Origin: a virus
Virus record (IMG/VR): IMGVR_UViG_3300010354_000023
Location: 1-31,886 of that record
Reading direction: 5' to 3' (one strand)
Length of the DNA stretch: 31,886 nucleotides
In this document: positions 7,311 through 14,215 of the stretch, one piece after another
Position numbering within the stretch: the first letter of the stretch is position 1
Layout of the letters: every line of letters starts with the position of its first letter
The notes under the pieces: model-generated
What the model saw: only the letters and a program-made list of their open reading frames with translations
Databases searched by the model: none
Told to the model about the DNA's origin: nothing
Translations under genes and position numbers: made by a program

Positions 7311-7354
7311 GGCAAACAAAAGGCAAACAAACCCAAAACAAAAGGCAAACATTG
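7311..7354. repeat. Iteron-like array of four 11-bp units (GGCAAACA)
   Basis: Exact GGCAAACA occurs at 7311, 7322 and 7344, with a degenerate unit (CCAAAACA) at 7333, so four units follow an 11-bp period. Helically phased direct repeats in a non-coding region are typical of initiator or regulator binding sites. Which protein would bind is unknown. Confidence 0.6.
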
Positions 7355-7462
7355 CCCTAACTCTGCTTTTAATACAGAAGATCTGAGTCTTGCATGGGTC
7401 TAATCTTGTAAAATGTATGTTTAAATGCAGGATAGTGTGTCTCTCTATCCTGGTCCTGAGTC

Positions 7463-7666
7463 TTACTTGTTCTTGTCTTTGTTCTTGTCTTTGTGCAGTG
7501 TCCGTTCTATTGCTTGTAGACTGTCTGCTATTCTTTCTAGGTTCCTGTTGATCCAAACCATATTGCTGTAATCTTCTTCACTCATCTGTGTTTTTACATT
7601 CAATGGTTGATATCCTTCTGATATTGAACCTAGACTTTCTGCTATGCTTTCTAGTTGTTCTTGCAA
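7463..7666 (-). CDS. Small helical protein with TTG start (67 aa)
   Basis: Start taken as TTG 7666 because AAAGGGGGT lies nine bases upstream and promoter P4 precedes it; the next in-frame ATG is 27 codons in and lacks a ribosome site. Two amphipathic, coiled-coil-like segments repeat a motif: LESIAESLGSISEG near residue 5 and LERIADSLQAIERT near residue 43. The C-terminus is a charged repeat, KDKNKDKNK. Function unknown; the internal repeat hints at a helical hairpin or oligomer. Confidence 0.65.
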   Translation of the reverse strand: MQEQLESIAESLGSISEGYQPLNVKTQMSEEDYSNMVWINRNLERIADSLQAIERTLHKDKNKDKNK

Positions 7667-7691
7667 ACCTATTACCCCCTTTCATAACACA

Positions 7692-7719
7692 ATTATAGCA
7701 GATTATGCTGTTGTGTCAA
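7692..7719 (-). promoter_or_regulatory. Near-consensus sigma70 promoter P4 with extended -10
   Basis: The minus strand carries TTGACA (7719..7714), a 16-base spacer, then TATAAT (7697..7692) preceded by TGC. It overlaps the last codons of the 64-residue gene and fires into the TTG-started gene at 7666. Confidence 0.75.
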
Positions 7720-7897
7720 CAATATTGTTTGGTAATATATGCAGTGGTAAACTGTGTCGTTTTGTCCACTGTTGTTCTATTCTCGTTTGTTCTCTCCTTC
7801 TCATGGTATAACATCCCGTGCACACGAAACCTTTGTGAGTCTCGTGCCACTGGAGTGTGGTATTTGGTAATCTGCAAGAGGGACACAGGTCAATCAT
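7703..7897 (-). CDS. Small zinc-ribbon protein (64 aa)
   Basis: Two Cys pairs (CPSC at 5..8 and CTGC near 26..29) flank a WHETHKGFVCTGCY segment, a treble-clef or zinc-ribbon pattern. The basic tail (MRRREQTRIEQQWTKRH) could contact nucleic acid. The ATG overlaps the end of the upstream 50-residue gene by 8 bases, so it is the last gene of the 8320->7703 operon. Phages often carry such small zinc-ribbon proteins; the target here is unknown. Confidence 0.7.
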   Translation of the reverse strand: MIDLCPSCRLPNTTLQWHETHKGFVCTGCYTMRRREQTRIEQQWTKRHSLPLHILPNNIVDTTA

Positions 7898-8042
7898 GCT
7901 CCCTCTCCCTCAATTGCCGCTCAGTTTCCTTGATGGCCATACTGAGTGCCGTGCTGATGGTGTGGTCGTTGCGGAATTCTATCTGACGCATCTTGAGATC
8001 CTGTAAGAAACGCTCCAGCAGTGTGCGGTTTAGGTCCTGCAT
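7890..8042 (-). CDS. Small helical protein (50 aa)
   Basis: The ATG at 8042 shares its A with the TGA of the upstream gene (TGATG), so this start is preferred over an in-frame extension that overlaps that gene. The protein is a charged helix (MQDLNRTLLERFLQDLKMRQ...AIKETERQLREREHD). No family recognised. Confidence 0.65.
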   Translation of the reverse strand: MQDLNRTLLERFLQDLKMRQIEFRNDHTISTALSMAIKETERQLREREHD

Positions 8043-8320
8043 CAGTCCGTGTCTCGTGTGATGTCTCGCACGATCATGATCAGATCCTCTGTGGTCCAGC
8101 CTGAGTGTCTCAGTGCCTGTATGCTGGCTCTGGCAGTGGCATACCATATGGCAGTGATGTCGTTGTGGCCTGATCTCTGGGCTTCCTCCAGCATGATCTG
8201 CAGTGCTGTCTCAGCGAAATGGAATCCTGATTGTATCCTGCGTCTCTTGTGTTGTTGCTGTTGTGCCCTCCGCTCCCTGCGGTAGGTGTCCAATCTGATG
8301 ATGCGACCTTGTTTGCTCAT
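8042..8320 (-). CDS. Small protein, first gene of the 8320->7703 operon (92 aa)
   Basis: Start taken at the Met of MSKQGRIIRL; a further ATG at 8350 adds ten residues, and neither has a clear ribosome site. The basic N-terminus (RRERRAQQQQHKRRRIQ) is followed by a helical domain (FHFAETALQIMLEEAQRSGHND...RASIQALRHSGWTTEDLIMIVRDI). The layout (basic tail then helices) suggests nucleic-acid contact, but no motif proves it. It is divergent from the plus-strand operon. Confidence 0.65.
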   Translation of the reverse strand: MSKQGRIIRLDTYRRERRAQQQQHKRRRIQSGFHFAETALQIMLEEAQRSGHNDITAIWYATARASIQALRHSGWTTEDLIMIVRDITRDTD

Positions 8321-8387
8321 GTGTGTTTTTGGGGGGCATCTTTTAAACATGGCACTGTCAGAACTGATGCCCCCATTACCTTAAAGT

Positions 8388-8416
8388 GAACGTTAAACTC
8401 GCAAAAGGGAACGTTC
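8388..8416. promoter_or_regulatory. Paired GAACGTT sites, candidate operator in the divergent intergenic region
   Basis: GAACGTT occurs at 8388..8394 and again at 8409..8415, the second extended to the palindrome GAACGTTC. The 21-bp spacing is two helical turns. The pair sits between the divergent operons starting at 8320 (minus) and 8626 (plus), a natural place for a regulator. An AATAAATA element on the minus strand lies just beyond (8422..8429). Confidence 0.4.
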
Positions 8417-8455
8417 ATGAATATTTATTCAGTGTGACGAAATGTGAGCTAAGAA

Positions 8456-8560
8456 ATGGGTCAGAGAGGATATGCCTATGGAATCTCCAACCCATTCCGT
8501 GCAAAGGAGAAATTCCCAAATGGCTTTGAGATATTTCCATCTGTACTTATACGTTGGTAA
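8456..8560 (+). CDS. Possible 34-aa peptide upstream of the plus-strand operon
   Basis: ATG 8456 opens MGQRGYAYGISNPFRAKEKF... and ends at TAA 8560. Residue usage looks protein-like, but there is no strong ribosome site and the frame overlaps the candidate promoter at 8526..8553. It could be a leader peptide or chance. Confidence 0.3.
   Translation: MGQRGYAYGISNPFRAKEKFPNGFEIFPSVLIRW
8526..8553 (+). promoter_or_regulatory. Candidate sigma70-type promoter for the plus-strand operon
   Basis: TTGAGA (8526..8531), a 16-base spacer, then TATACG (8548..8553). The start would be near 8560, giving a leader of about 65 bases before the ATG at 8626. It is weaker than P1-P4 and lacks TGn. Confidence 0.4.
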
Positions 8561-8625
8561 ATTCAAAAAATGGTTGTGATTTCTTGCTCAGTCATATATA
8601 CTCACAGCAACAAAGGAGAAATCGC

Positions 8626-9384
8626 ATGGCCTCAAATCCAATCAACACAGATAAAAAACCAAACCTAACAAACTATAATAACAATTACATACATTTACAT
8701 ACAAATAACAACAAAGTTAATATAGATTGTGATGAATCACAATCAACTAATGACATTGTGTCCCTTGAGGGATCGCTTCGCTCTTCTCTTGAGTCTTTGA
8801 GAGGAGAAACGGAGAGTGGCACAGAGGGTGGCATGGATGCCACAAGGCAAATGGGCACCTTGCCGCAGGGCTGGGATTGGATCAAAGCGGATCTCTATGA
8901 CAACTCAAAAAATCACAAGCCCAAACACAAACTAAACATTACCATTTGCAAAGGTGGTAAAACTCTTGCTGTCAAGAGCCTCAACAACTCTCCCTGGAGC
9001 CTGTATAGGAGAGGCATTGTGGATTGTAATAATGATCCACACTATCAGCGAGTGAAACAGATCAGACAGGCACTGAAACAGACCACAGATCAGGCTCGCA
9101 TCCGTGTGAGCAAGTGCTACAAAACCAACTATAAAGGTCGTATTGCTGACACCATCCACGGATTCAGCACCATACTGATAGATGAAGCACGGGACAATGT
9201 GTATTCAGTGATCTGTGTGTATCAAGACAAGGAAATCGTGATACCATTGTCAGGCACAGCAGGCAGGCTATCACAAAAACAGAGAAAAGCAGGGCAGATT
9301 GCCACAGGCATGATTCGTGCTGTGACAGAGAAGCAAGGTGTGGACATAGATGATTTACTGAACAATTTGGGAGATTCTTTGTGA
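8626..9384 (+). CDS. Unknown protein, first gene of the plus-strand operon (252 aa)
   Basis: Start chosen at ATG 8626 because AAAGGAG lies just upstream; the frame is open from 8554 but that part lacks a ribosome site. Residues 1..45 are Asn-rich and polar, 45..75 are Ser/Glu/Gly-rich, and the C-terminal 150 residues look folded (WSLYRRGIVDCNNDPHYQRV, GRIADTIHGFSTILIDEARD, then a basic helix SQKQRKAGQIATGMIRAVTE). It is the largest protein outside the structural genes, so a role in replication or takeover is possible, but no motif supports one. A 9-bp inverted repeat (8725..8744) lies inside the gene. Confidence 0.8.
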   Translation: MASNPINTDKKPNLTNYNNNYIHLHTNNNKVNIDCDESQSTNDIVSLEGSLRSSLESLRGETESGTEGGMDATRQMGTLPQGWDWIKADLYDNSKNHKPKHKLNITICKGGKTLAVKSLNNSPWSLYRRGIVDCNNDPHYQRVKQIRQALKQTTDQARIRVSKCYKTNYKGRIADTIHGFSTILIDEARDNVYSVICVYQDKEIVIPLSGTAGRLSQKQRKAGQIATGMIRAVTEKQGVDIDDLLNNLGDSL

Positions 9385-9590
9385 AATATCTAGAGCGATG
9401 CCATGATGGTTGCAGGATGTATCTGGTGGAATCACCTGCAACTTCACCGCATTATGGTGTATTGCGATGCAAAGAACACGGTTTTATCAAATGGTTAAGC
9501 GAATCACAATATCAAGAATTATATCCTGTGATGTATCCTTCCAAAGGCATCACAGCAGATGATTTTATTAAAGAAATGAGAGCAAGGTAA
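9381..9590 (+). CDS. Small Cys-containing protein with an IKWLS motif (69 aa)
   Basis: GTG 9381 overlaps the TGA of the previous gene (GTGA), implying coupled translation. The segment SPHYGVLRCKEHGFIKWLS resembles the H.A.L.C..CG..IKWL signature of small phage proteins often found near replication genes. Here the zinc-ribbon-like cysteines are reduced to C.....C near the N-terminus (CHDGC) and CKEH. Function unknown. Confidence 0.7.
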   Translation: MKYLERCHDGCRMYLVESPATSPHYGVLRCKEHGFIKWLSESQYQELYPVMYPSKGITADDFIKEMRAR

Positions 9591-9649
9591 AGACACAGTG
9601 CTCTAGAGCCGTGTAAAGACCTTATTGTTCGTTTAAAGCACCATTTAGA

Positions 9650-9678
9650 TTGACTTCTACAGCACAATTTTGTATCAT
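9650..9678 (+). promoter_or_regulatory. Candidate promoter placing +1 at ATG 9685
   Basis: TTGACT (9650..9655), a 17-base spacer, then TATCAT (9673..9678). The -10 lies at -12 to -7 relative to ATG 9685, so the message would be leaderless, as proposed for the HNH genes. Confidence 0.4.
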
Positions 9679-9684
9679 TGTGTT

Positions 9685-9942
9685 ATGGCTCTGTTAAAAG
9701 ATATATTAATCAGCACGGCATTTGTTTCACAAGAAGATAGACTGCAATTTCTTAGGCAAAAAATTGCCTGTGCCAATCCAGAAGAACTGCTCTATTATGA
9801 ACACTTGATCAAGGCCGTGGTCTATTATGCCAAACCAGAGGATCGTGAGTGGTTCCTGCAACACGCATTATTGGAAGACATACACACAAGGAGAATGTAT
9901 TTTGCTCCTAAAATGACACCACCACCAAGTCTTGAACAATGA
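9685..9942 (+). CDS. Small helical protein (85 aa)
   Basis: ATG 9685 chosen over an in-frame TTG at 9670 because neither has a ribosome site and the promoter at 9650..9678 puts +1 at the ATG. Predicted helical and acidic (EDRLQFLRQKIACANPEELLYYEHLIKAV...EDREWFLQHALLEDIH). It ends with an ATGA overlap onto the next gene. No family recognised. Confidence 0.65.
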   Translation: MALLKDILISTAFVSQEDRLQFLRQKIACANPEELLYYEHLIKAVVYYAKPEDREWFLQHALLEDIHTRRMYFAPKMTPPPSLEQ

Positions 9943-10208
9943 GCATCACAAAACTTAAAAAACTTGCATCTGAACGATTGCCCATCCTGTCAGCGGAACA
10001 GCAGGATCTGAGGGAATGGGAAGACATCCTGTTGCAGAGAGAATGGAGAGCAGAGCAACTGGAAAGAAGAATGCAGAGCAATCCACACAGGCACAGGCAC
10101 ACCATTACCAAAAGAGATATCCTCAATCCCAAAAAAACCAGCAGGGCATATCACAATGACTCCCATGGTGCGGAGCATTACGCAGACTATAATCCAGACC
10201 TGCATTAA
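9939..10208 (+). CDS. Small charged protein (89 aa)
   Basis: The ATG overlaps the stop of the preceding gene by 4 bases (ATGA). The first half is a likely coiled coil (LSAEQQDLREWEDILLQREWRAEQLERRMQ); the second half is His/Asn-rich and probably disordered (HRHRHTITKRDIL...HNDSHGAEHYADYN). No function suggested by sequence. Confidence 0.65.
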   Translation: MSITKLKKLASERLPILSAEQQDLREWEDILLQREWRAEQLERRMQSNPHRHRHTITKRDILNPKKTSRAYHNDSHGAEHYADYNPDLH

Positions 10209-10217
10209 ATATCTCTG

Positions 10218-10754
10218 ATGAATCATTGCCTCGTGTTCTTCAACGGACCTTCCGTGACCCAATTCTACTCACTGCCCCGCAAGATCACGGAGATAGGTTG
10301 CAATTTCATACAGCGGCACAGGCCCATGGACCACGTGTGCTGTTTTGATCATCAGATGAAATCCAAGATCACACCCACACCACCCGCACTGCATTACTGC
10401 AGGAATGGACACAGGGGTCAAGGTTGGGGTGAGGTCACATGGAGCTCGCACGAGACCATACAGAACTCAGGCATGATGGCCATCAGATTGGCAATCACGC
10501 TGAGATTCCAACACATATGGGTGTTGGGCTGTGATTGGGGCACCACCACCCAGTCAGTGTATGATCACCTCTACCACAAGGATCCCTCGCTGCCACAGGC
10601 ACCAGGTCGCAAGAAATACACCAACGGATCGCTGAGGCAGATGGATGAATGGATGGAAAAACGCGGTGTGAGCGTGGTCACTGATCAGCGGAGCCCGTTC
10701 AGGAAACCCGTCATCTCCTCCGCAACCTTCTTGAAGCACTACGAGGCCCTCTAG
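10218..10754 (+). CDS. NGPS-motif transferase-like protein (178 aa)
   Basis: Begins MNHCLVFFNGPSVTQFYSLP, a Rossmann-like strand plus NGPS loop, and later has GWGEVTWSSHETIQNSGMM.. then AIRLAITLRFQHIWVLGCDWG. NGPS near the N-terminus and a ..G..AI..A..LGF..I.LLG.D.. strand further on are the landmarks of sialyltransferase-like (GT42) and DUF115-type proteins, which handle nucleotide-sugar-like substrates. The protein is shorter than those enzymes, so activity is uncertain. It is the last gene of the plus operon and its 3' end overlaps the oppositely oriented gene at 10711. Confidence 0.65.
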   Translation: MNHCLVFFNGPSVTQFYSLPRKITEIGCNFIQRHRPMDHVCCFDHQMKSKITPTPPALHYCRNGHRGQGWGEVTWSSHETIQNSGMMAIRLAITLRFQHIWVLGCDWGTTTQSVYDHLYHKDPSLPQAPGRKKYTNGSLRQMDEWMEKRGVSVVTDQRSPFRKPVISSATFLKHYEAL

Positions 10755-11028
10755 CGGTGCGTGGCCTCCCAGGCCTATGCACACCACTCCTGTATCTCAC
10801 GGGCTCACCCCCCACCTCATCCTTGCGATGGTAGTAGATCAGATAGTGCATGGGCTCAGGTTCTAATAGAAAACGACAGAAGTGATAGGATCCGTTGAGG
10901 CAACTGCCATAACGAGAATGCCATTGTGCATCATCCTGCTGTATCATCACTTTCTTTATCCGCTTGTGTGTGCGGCAACTGAAATTGCCCAAGCGGTCCA
11001 ATTTATTAAAAAATTTTGTGCTGTCCAT
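10711..11028 (-). CDS. Unknown protein ending the tail operon (105 aa)
   Basis: ATG 11028 directly follows the TAG of the tail-tip gene (11029), so it is probably translated by coupling. Residues 1..75 are basic and contain three Cys (FSCRTHKRIKKVMIQQDDAQWHSRYGSCLNG). The last 25 residues are an Arg/Pro-rich tail encoded antisense to the end of the 178-residue plus-strand gene (44-base overlap), which may be read-through of the natural end. Function unknown. Confidence 0.6.
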   Translation of the reverse strand: MDSTKFFNKLDRLGNFSCRTHKRIKKVMIQQDDAQWHSRYGSCLNGSYHFCRFLLEPEPMHYLIYYHRKDEVGGEPVRYRSGVHRPGRPRTARGPRSASRRLRRR

Positions 11029-13308
11029 CTATGCCACCACTGTGTGGGCAGTGACCGTGGTGAATGCACTCCTGCGATCCAATGAATTGATCGCGGCCAC
11101 CCTCACATCATAACTGGATCCCAATACCACGAAATCTATGTGAGTGGTCGTGGCAGATGTTGTGGTCCAAGTTTCCCAATCTGAACTGGAACTCAATCTA
11201 TATTGCACGATGTAGCGGCTCACGAACGGATCCGTGGGTGCCAACCAGCTGACCAATATCCTCCTGTTGGTGTTGTTGGTCTCCACATAGGAATTGGTGT
11301 TGATCTCCTCGTTGTAGGCCGCACCTGAAAACAGAGCCAGTGATGTGGGTGCTGATACCGTTAATGGATTAGGTAAACTGATCACAGGTCTCACAATGTC
11401 AGTGGGTTTGGCATTGATAGCATAGTTAGAAACTTGATGTTCCACACAGGTAATCTCTGCTTCACCTGTGGGTTGAATTCTTATGTCAGTGACTCTAAAT
11501 ATACCATCCAAGCCCAACTTGTTGTTGATAATTCTAATTAGATCTCCCACTGTGGTATTGCTGGATGCAATGGTGGTATTGAATTGCACTATTTTGCCTG
11601 CTCTGGTTCTTTTCACATACACTTCTGCATATTGCAGTGCCTGCTCTCTGCTGGACACTGTGGTCAGTGTGATGCTCTTTTCCAATCTCACATGATCTTC
11701 TGAAAGGAACTGTGTGTCCTCAGCGGAACCATCTTCAGGCCATATCACTTCGTTGGGCTGATAATCTGCGTAAGGATCCACATAAGTTACTCTACATCTA
11801 TTAATTTTACTCTCTTTATTTTCTCCCTCAATGGCCAATCCACCCACAATGTTATCTTCTGTCACTGTGAATATCACATCAGGAGCAGATGGTGTGGCTG
11901 CAATATCTGTATCATCTCCACCATGCTCAATTCTCAATTGATATTTGCCCTGTTGATAAGGCATAATACCACGAAATCCTTGTAGAATTATTTTGACATT
12001 GGTCATTAAACTTTCTGAAGTGTCAATCACAGCATCACAGGTAAATGCCTTGCCTGTGGTAGAATCTGTGTAAGAAACTATTTGATTACACAGCACAGCC
12101 GCAGTTCTAAATGTTTGCCAATCAAAAACTTCATTGGCCAATCCTTTACCATATCTAGAATTACGCATATAATCCAACAACACATTGGCAGGATTATTGC
12201 TAAATGCCACAGTTTCATTTTCATACAGTGTGCTTCTTGTGTCAGTGGGTGGTTCAATATCCAAAGCCATATTCCAACTGGTTGTGGAACCAGTGACCTC
12301 ACTGTTGTCCAATGTGGTTGAAAATACTGCTCTATAAGTGCCTGTGGGCAGTGTATATTCTTCATCAATGTTATGAGTGATGGTTTCTATAGATGTGGTA
12401 GGTCCCAGTGTGAAAGCGGCAATGGTAGCCAATGTGGCATCATCCTGCAGTGTCACAGTATTGGTCAATATAGAAGCACCCGCAGTGCCTCCTGTGCTCA
12501 TGGCCAATCTCACACGAACCACAGCATCACTGGTAGTGGTGTTAAATCTTATGGTGTAACCACTGGCTGGTGTGCCTGATGCACTGTATCTTAAACTTTG
12601 ATTGGTTGGTGCACTCCAAGAAGAAGGTTTAGAAATGTAAGCACCATAATCAGCAGGATCCAATGCATCTGTGACATCAAATATTTTTTTACCTTGTAAT
12701 ATAACTTTAATTTCTGGTATTCCTCCACCATATGGATTATTGTCCACTTGCTCTTGTGTGGGATTGGGAGGCAACCATTCAAATCTAAAAGCAAAATAAC
12801 ACAGCCCGCTCAGTTTATGGTCTGATGTCCAGTTGGGAGCATTGGTCAATATGGAAGATGCCACTTGATCATCTCTGCCATCAAAGAATTGCACCTGTAA
12901 TTTGTTGGCATAATTGCCAGAACTTGGGGTGGCCACCACACCATGTGCATAAGAATCCAAAGGCACAGTGTTGTCATCTATCAATAGACTGGTATAGCCA
13001 TTGCACTGTCCTTCAGCAACCACAAAAGCCAGATATAGATATTGATTGGTGCTGCCATTGGTAGATACAAAAACTCTTGTGCCTCCTACCATTCTTGTGC
13101 CATATACCACAGGTATGTTGCTGATAGCAGAATCTTTGTTGAGTAGCACTCCCTGTATGGCCTGTGAATCATTATAATTCACATCAGGGGCATCAAATTT
13201 AGTGCCAAAAGGAGATGTGAACACGCTCACGATTCCCTTGACCAATCCCACGGCACCCTTCACTATGCTCTTACCAAAATCCACTACCGCATCTACCACA
13301 CCACCCAT
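11029..13308 (-). CDS. Tail tip / host-specificity protein, J-like (759 aa)
   Basis: The length, position at the end of the tail module and layout match the central tail-tip protein of siphophages (lambda J type). The N-terminus has an amphipathic Gly/Val stretch (MGGVVDAVVDFGKSIVKGAVG), then DAPDVNYNDSQAIQGVLLNKDSAISNIPVVYGTRMVGG, typical of these proteins. The middle has beta domains and a NPANVLLDYMRNSRYGKGL segment. The C-terminal 90 residues are a fibronectin type III-like domain (RRILVSWLAPTDPFVSRYIVQYRL). It should close the tail tube and help recognise the cell. Its ATG overlaps the upstream stop as TAATG. GC is lower in the middle than at the ends. Confidence 0.85.
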   Translation of the reverse strand: MGGVVDAVVDFGKSIVKGAVGLVKGIVSVFTSPFGTKFDAPDVNYNDSQAIQGVLLNKDSAISNIPVVYGTRMVGGTRVFVSTNGSTNQYLYLAFVVAEGQCNGYTSLLIDDNTVPLDSYAHGVVATPSSGNYANKLQVQFFDGRDDQVASSILTNAPNWTSDHKLSGLCYFAFRFEWLPPNPTQEQVDNNPYGGGIPEIKVILQGKKIFDVTDALDPADYGAYISKPSSWSAPTNQSLRYSASGTPASGYTIRFNTTTSDAVVRVRLAMSTGGTAGASILTNTVTLQDDATLATIAAFTLGPTTSIETITHNIDEEYTLPTGTYRAVFSTTLDNSEVTGSTTSWNMALDIEPPTDTRSTLYENETVAFSNNPANVLLDYMRNSRYGKGLANEVFDWQTFRTAAVLCNQIVSYTDSTTGKAFTCDAVIDTSESLMTNVKIILQGFRGIMPYQQGKYQLRIEHGGDDTDIAATPSAPDVIFTVTEDNIVGGLAIEGENKESKINRCRVTYVDPYADYQPNEVIWPEDGSAEDTQFLSEDHVRLEKSITLTTVSSREQALQYAEVYVKRTRAGKIVQFNTTIASSNTTVGDLIRIINNKLGLDGIFRVTDIRIQPTGEAEITCVEHQVSNYAINAKPTDIVRPVISLPNPLTVSAPTSLALFSGAAYNEEINTNSYVETNNTNRRILVSWLAPTDPFVSRYIVQYRLSSSSDWETWTTTSATTTHIDFVVLGSSYDVRVAAINSLDRRSAFTTVTAHTVVA

Positions 13309-13760
13309 TATATCACCATCTTTCTGTAATTTTCACTGTATTTTTTATAACCCAGTCTTGTTAAAAACGTGTTCATTCTATTGTTTTCATTGCCATGAGC
13401 ATAATTGAAATGTATTTCCACTGCTCTATTTTTCACAGCCCAGTCATTCACAGCATGATATAATCGTAATGCACCCAATCCTTTTCTATGTTCAGGATAG
13501 ATATAATAAAAATGATCTTGAACAAAACAGTCATAATTCCATAGATACTGATTGAGAGACACAGCACAGCAACCTACAATTTTACCTTCCTTTTCCATTA
13601 CAAATACTTTTAATCGCGGATTGTCTATGGCATTGAGATAAGAAGTTTTCAATTTATGTAGATCCAAATGCAAATAATTAAAATTGCTTTCTTTGTGCTG
13701 AACTTTGTTGAGTTCAAGACATTGAGCCAAATCTGATCTCACAAATTCTCTAACTATCAC
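13308..13760 (-). CDS. GNAT-family acetyltransferase (150 aa)
   Basis: Has the GNAT acetyl-CoA signature: strand DHFYYIYPEHRKGLGALRLY, with the R-x-x-G-x-G/A-type loop RKGLGA, followed by the helix LYHAVNDWA, and EGKIVGCCAVS before it. Start preferred at GTG 13760 because GGGAGA lies eight bases upstream; an ATG at 13799 would add 13 residues but has no ribosome site. It overlaps the preceding GNAT by 11 bases and the following J-like gene by TAATG. Locally AT-rich (27% GC at 13501..13560), unlike the capsid genes and fibre ends, suggesting acquisition. The substrate is unknown: host, capsid or tail protein, or a small molecule. Confidence 0.85.
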   Translation of the reverse strand: MIVREFVRSDLAQCLELNKVQHKESNFNYLHLDLHKLKTSYLNAIDNPRLKVFVMEKEGKIVGCCAVSLNQYLWNYDCFVQDHFYYIYPEHRKGLGALRLYHAVNDWAVKNRAVEIHFNYAHGNENNRMNTFLTRLGYKKYSENYRKMVI

Positions 13761-14211
13761 TGTGTTTCTCCCATGTGGTATCTGTTTGTAAAAATCCATT
13801 ATTCATTAAAAATTCTTCCTTGTCCAAAGAATCCATGAGATAGCATCTGCTGGATGTTCTAATATTTTTGATATTGTTATCATTGCAATAACCAATCACA
13901 GTGTCAAACAACAATTGATAATAAACAGGATCTCTGTGTGCAGTGTCAAGATGTATGAGATCAATATGGCATCTCAGTTCTGTATTCCAAGGCACAGTGT
14001 CTATTTGTGCTACCACAAATCCTATTAATTTTTGTTCACGAAACATACCAAAACATTTATTTTGAGCACTGATCAAAATATTTTTTACTCTAAAATTAAA
14101 ACTGGCTTTGTCAAAATCCACACCCACCCAACCACGCTCATACACTGCTTTATAGGCCAAATCCAATACACTGTTGATATCTTTGGGTGTTAATGATTTT
14201 ATAATGTTCAT
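13750..14211 (-). CDS. GNAT-like acetyltransferase, divergent (153 aa)
   Basis: The overall GNAT pattern is visible: N-terminal helix pair (LTPKDINSVLDLAYKAVYE), strand KLIGFVVAQID, then strand HIDLIHLDTAHRD and helix YYQLLFDTVIGYCNDN, ending with FLMNNGFLQTDTTWEKH. The acetyl-CoA loop is degenerate (HRDPVYYQLL, no GxG), so the protein may not be active as an acetyltransferase. It directly precedes the intact GNAT with overlap, suggesting an ancient duplication or a heteromeric pair. AT-rich like its partner. The two genes interrupt the usual tail-tip series. Confidence 0.7.
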   Translation of the reverse strand: MNIIKSLTPKDINSVLDLAYKAVYERGWVGVDFDKASFNFRVKNILISAQNKCFGMFREQKLIGFVVAQIDTVPWNTELRCHIDLIHLDTAHRDPVYYQLLFDTVIGYCNDNNIKNIRTSSRCYLMDSLDKEEFLMNNGFLQTDTTWEKHSDS

Positions 14212-14215
14212 AATC

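Larger units (their letters stand above)
6925..7462. other. Gene-free control locus with dyads and direct repeats; candidate origin
   Basis: About 540 bases without a credible gene on either strand. It contains the palindrome GGTGGCCACC (6949..6958), the hairpin GTGGCC-cgtca-GGCCAC (7047..7063), the palindrome GTGGATCCAC (7098..7107), a 9-base direct repeat GGCAGAACC (7121 and 7132) and an 11-bp-period array at 7311..7354. With P2, P3 and the structured RNA on its left, it is the largest non-coding stretch of the genome. A role as replication origin or packaging/control site is inference. Confidence 0.5.

Noticed and set aside
6853-7403. Short plus-strand ORFs in the non-coding locus
   Set aside because: Frames of about 62 residues with no ribosome site and compositions like translated GC-rich repeats; they overlap the promoter and dyad elements.
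7308-7556. 82-aa minus-strand frame with repeated RQEQ
   Set aside because: It is a shadow of the 67-aa gene at 7463..7666 in another frame; the repeat comes from the KDKNK-coding repeat, and it lacks a ribosome site.
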